The notes under the pieces: generated by a model | The model's input: the letters and a program-made list of their open reading frames with translations, nothing else | Database searches by the model: none | What the model was told of the DNA's origin: nothing | Translations under genes and position numbers: made by a program | NCBI GenBank assembly: GCA_900315075.1 | Contig: OMXV01000005.1 | Location: 186,001-250,000 of the forward strand | Direction of reading: 5' to 3' | Source: an uncultured Prevotellaceae bacterium | Lineage (GTDB): Bacteria; Bacteroidota; Bacteroidia; Bacteroidales; Bacteroidaceae | DNA length: 64,000 nucleotides | Shown here: positions 61,544 to 64,000 of the stretch, one piece after another | Layout: every line of letters begins with the position of its first letter | Numbering within the stretch: position 1 is the first letter of the stretch

Positions 61544-62908
61544 TGCTACCATCTTCTTCCCGGCTTGGATATAAATGCCTTGAGAAGGTTGTTGGTTTTC
61601 TGAGATGCGAATACCCTGAAGGTTGTATCGATGAGAGTTTATGGGTGAGGGTAGGGCAGTGCTGTTAATCCCGCTCTCTGAAGGACGGGGATAAATCTCG
61701 TTAATACCTTCCATAGCATAGGTGCCAAAGATTGTCAGATGAGTGCGGTCGATAATGGTCATAGAGCCTTTAGTGCCATTCTGGCTGGTGTAGTTGGTGT
61801 CCCATACCATTGGCACCATACCCCCCATTTCCTTTGTCAGACGGAATAGTTCGCGGTAGTGCGACTTGATAGACTGGTTGTGCTTTTCCTGACTCTCACC
61901 TTCGAGTCCGGAAAGGTCGCGCCAGTTGGCACCAAATTCACCGATAACCACGGGATATCCCTTGTCAACGAAGTTGGTCTTCATTTTTTGCAGTTGGTTT
62001 TTCATCTCCGTTTCCTCTCCCCATGTGGCATTATGCTGTGAACCGCTGTGGTGATTGCCGGCTCCCCAATAATAGAACACCTTGCCCCACGATTCGTCTT
62101 TCTCCATCCCCCAGAATTGCCAGGGGTTATAGTAATGAACCTCGATGGCGAGTTTACCCTCTACTACGTCTGTTGGCATTTTGCCTGCCATAAAGTTGCA
62201 TGTGTGGTCGATGTTGGTGGAGGGACCTTGCACCACGAGCACACGCTGCGCATTGTTGCCGCCGGTTTCTCGCACGGCATCAACGAAAGTCTGGTTATAC
62301 TGAATGAGGTTGTTGGTCGATGATTGGAGGTCGGCATTAGGTTCGTTCAGTCCGGCAAACAGTAGATGTTCGTCATAGTCCTTGAAAGTCTCGGCTATTT
62401 GTGTCCAAAGGGTCTTGAGGATGTATTTATTGGTGCCTATCTTGGTGGGGTCGCTGTCTTTGATATGCTCCTCCAACCAACCGCCGTCCCAATGGTCATT
62501 GATGACAACATAAAGTCCTTCGTCAATGCAGTAATCCACTATTTCTTTCACACGGGCCATCCATGCGGCGTCGATTTCGTAGGTCGAGGCATCCGAGATA
62601 TGACCAGCTGCCCAGGCGCAAGGGATGCGTACACTCTTGAAACCGAGACTTTTCACATATGCGATAATTTCAGGAGTGGTTTTTGTACTCTGCCATCCAG
62701 TTTCTGCCGCCAGACCACCCTTGTTGTTCCATAGGGCTGCACCAGTCCAGGTGGTGAAGGCTTCAAGGGTGTTGCCAAGATTCCATCCTGGCGACATGTC
62801 GTTGACGATTTCCATGGCTGAGCGGGAAAAGCCTTCTTGTGCCTTGATATTCGAACCACACAAGAGTAACAATCCCACACTCACAAAAAGCTTAATTTTA
62901 CTCATCAT
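61529..62908 (-). CDS. secreted GH5 endoglucanase (cellulase)
   Basis: 459 residues; signal peptide about 1-24 (ending NIKAQ). PGWNLGNTLEAFTTW (about 39-53) is the GH5 opening, with HWDGGWLEEH, acid/base Glu189 in LFAGLNEPNADL, VHYYNPWQF, and nucleophile Glu324 in PVVIGEFGANW. WDTNYTSQNG is the W-x-x-D/N-type end of the barrel. GH5 subfamily 4-like by the GWNLGNTLE motif; likely cuts beta-1,4-glucan or xyloglucan. Ends in HRYNLQGIRISENQQPSQGI, the Prevotella-style tail also seen on the xylanase. No binding module. The stop lies inside the heptad array. Confidence 0.92.
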   Translation of the reverse strand: MMSKIKLFVSVGLLLLCGSNIKAQEGFSRSAMEIVNDMSPGWNLGNTLEAFTTWTGAALWNNKGGLAAETGWQSTKTTPEIIAYVKSLGFKSVRIPCAWAAGHISDASTYEIDAAWMARVKEIVDYCIDEGLYVVINDHWDGGWLEEHIKDSDPTKIGTNKYILKTLWTQIAETFKDYDEHLLFAGLNEPNADLQSSTNNLIQYNQTFVDAVRETGGNNAQRVLVVQGPSTNIDHTCNFMAGKMPTDVVEGKLAIEVHYYNPWQFWGMEKDESWGKVFYYWGAGNHHSGSQHNATWGEETEMKNQLQKMKTNFVDKGYPVVIGEFGANWRDLSGLEGESQEKHNQSIKSHYRELFRLTKEMGGMVPMVWDTNYTSQNGTKGSMTIIDRTHLTIFGTYAMEGINEIYPRPSESGINSTALPSPINSHRYNLQGIRISENQQPSQGIYIQAGKKMVARGER

Positions 62909-62971
62909 TGTTGTTTTAGTTGTTTTAGGTATTTCAATAATATTGCAATAGTTCTTATGGCATCATTCTTC

Positions 62972-63316
62972 TTATCTCAGTGTAATATACATATACACCA
63001 ATGACACGAGCAGTCCAATCAGAAAACTGATGGCGTTGCAAAGCACACTGTAAATAGCTGCCTGCTTGATATTCTTTACAAAAAGGTAATACCACAACGT
63101 CTCCACGGCAAATACTACTAATTCACCCATGAAAATGGCCGTTATACCACCTGCCACGAAATTCAGAAACAGATTTAATGGTATATTTGTAAGGATATTA
63201 ACGGCAATGGATGACCAAAGCACCCTTTTACGTCTTTCACCGAGTAGCAGCAATACACCCAATTCGATGATGATGGTAGCAAGGCAGACTATGGTAAGTC
63301 GGAAGGATAATGGCAT
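62972..63316 (-). CDS. small integral membrane protein
   Basis: 114 residues, four predicted membrane helices (RLTIVCLATIIIELGVLLLLG, AVNILTNIPLNLFLNFVAGGITAIFMGELVVF, WYYLFVKNIKQ region, AISFLIGLLVSLVYMYITL). No enzyme motif. Starts 9 bases after the partial MFS-like gene on the same strand, so probably its operon partner. Family unknown. Confidence 0.7.
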   Translation of the reverse strand: MPLSFRLTIVCLATIIIELGVLLLLGERRKRVLWSSIAVNILTNIPLNLFLNFVAGGITAIFMGELVVFAVETLWYYLFVKNIKQAAIYSVLCNAISFLIGLLVSLVYMYITLR

Positions 63317-63325
63317 AATACATAT

Positions 63326-64000
63326 TTATAGAGTGGATAACAGGTATCCTGGAATCAGTGATGCAGCGAGTAGGCCGAAGGCATATCCTTCTTTTCCACG
63401 AAGCAGAACGTTGGCTAAGTAGAGAGTCACAGGCATGGTGCAGTTGATCATAAATAATCCCACAAAGAGCACCACATCTGAATTTCCTCTCAGCAATAGG
63501 CAAACTATTACAGACGCCACCATCAATATCGATGCAGCCACCAGTCCCATATATTTGCAGAGCCATCCTCCGGCCATTTTCCCAAGCATCGCCACAGCAC
63601 CGAGCGCAAGGATGATGGTGGGATTCTTCACTGTTCCCGTTGAGAATAGTCCACCAATCAGCGACCTGAGCATCACGATAAGCATCAGTGACAAGACACC
63701 AAAGAAGATGAAAGCCCGGGTAAATGAGAGCTTCTTATCGCTTGTTGTGGCATTGGCTGTCTGGGTATCTGGCGATATATCGAGCTTTAGATATGTAAGT
63801 GCCAATAGGCAGATAGCTAAGAGGATGATATACAGCAGCGTCCACGAGAAGAATACCATACCGATCGACAGTCCGAAAGCACCCGTGGAAACGAAGGTGC
63901 CAAGAGCGCGGATATCATTGCTGGTCTTTAGCACCGTTTGCTTTCCACCCCATACGTGAAATAGGGAATTACCAATGCCTAAAAAAGAGGCAACGGCAAA
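63326..64000 (-). CDS. C-terminal part of an MFS-like transporter (5' end outside window)
   Basis: The frame is open from the window edge (64000) to the stop at 63326; about 225 residues are visible. At least six membrane helices, including LGTFVSTGAFGLSIGMVFFSW and LLAICLLALTYLKLD, a hydrophilic loop, then LVGLFMINCTMPVTLYLANVLL and GLLAASLIPGYLL. GNSLFHVWGGKQTVLKTSNDIRALG is the loop before the first visible helix. The pattern matches the C-terminal half of a major facilitator protein. Substrate cannot be read. The real start lies beyond the window. Confidence 0.7.
   Translation of the reverse strand, partial: FAVASFLGIGNSLFHVWGGKQTVLKTSNDIRALGTFVSTGAFGLSIGMVFFSWTLLYIILLAICLLALTYLKLDISPDTQTANATTSDKKLSFTRAFIFFGVLSLMLIVMLRSLIGGLFSTGTVKNPTIILALGAVAMLGKMAGGWLCKYMGLVAASILMVASVIVCLLLRGNSDVVLFVGLFMINCTMPVTLYLANVLLRGKEGYAFGLLAASLIPGYLLSTL

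Noticed and set aside
63435-63959. 174-codon plus-strand frame near the right edge
   Set aside because: Antisense to the MFS-like gene, which is open to the window edge.

Overview
The window looks like chromosomal DNA from a gut- or rumen-type Bacteroidales, most like Prevotella or a close relative. Supporting evidence includes the fused lpxC/fabZ gene, repeated promoter elements of the TAnnTTTG type, near absence of Shine-Dalgarno sequences, DUF5686/DUF4252/DUF4295/DUF5715-type proteins, HU-like domains fused to membrane segments, and secreted plant-polysaccharide enzymes (GH5, GH10, GH35, PL1) ending in a Prevotella-style C-terminal tail. No rRNA, tRNA, CRISPR array, prophage or insertion sequence was recognised. 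About 50 genes are supported, and the spacers are full of short repeats.

Layout. 0-6.2 kb: a short DnaJ-type co-chaperone, a zinc-ribbon membrane protein with a Ser/Lys/Pro repeat tail, a GH25 lysozyme, a flotillin and a HigB/HigA-type toxin-antitoxin pair. 6.2-9.7 kb: a DUF5686 outer-membrane-type protein and a helical orphan. 9.9-15.8 kb: a hexuronate locus, with lacI-type regulator, uxaA and an NhaC-type antiporter on one strand and kdgK and eda on the other. Together they cover altronate to KDG to KDPG to pyruvate plus glyceraldehyde-3-phosphate. 16-21 kb: a very large sensor kinase, its response regulator and a shrunken AbgT-like membrane protein. 21.2-23.2 kb: a GH35 beta-galactosidase.

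23.5-30 kb: rpmB-rpmG-DUF4295, ftsY and rimO, then an unusual group: HU, HU-TM-LysM-like, FHA with zinc ribbon, and HU(CCDC81-like)-TM-SPOR. 30.2-34.8 kb: an overlapping minus-strand operon (DUF3298-type lipoprotein, rsmG, MBL hydrolase, ruvC, ModF-like ABC ATPase). 34.9-36.6 kb: a PIF1-like helicase preceded by a 19-bp inverted repeat. 36.8-43.5 kb: PBP1A, miaA, lpxA, lpxC/fabZ and lpxD. 43.5-54.6 kb: a secreted PL1-type pectate lyase, an HD hydrolase, pyrF, prfA, purM, aroE, menG, purC and phoH. 54.8-64 kb: an M15-like DUF5715 protein, a GH10 xylanase with two CBM6 modules, an ECF sigma/anti-sigma pair flanked by two DUF4252 genes, an RNase Z-like MBL protein, a GH5 endoglucanase and a partial MFS transporter.

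The strongest candidate for something undescribed is the pair of convergent genes that each join a DNA-binding-type HU fold to one membrane helix and a peptidoglycan-binding-type domain. The window also has a distinctive spacer architecture, including G-rich 7-bp arrays that start at or contain stop codons, an 84-bp dispersed element, and several promoters placed so close to the start codon that the mRNAs should be nearly leaderless.
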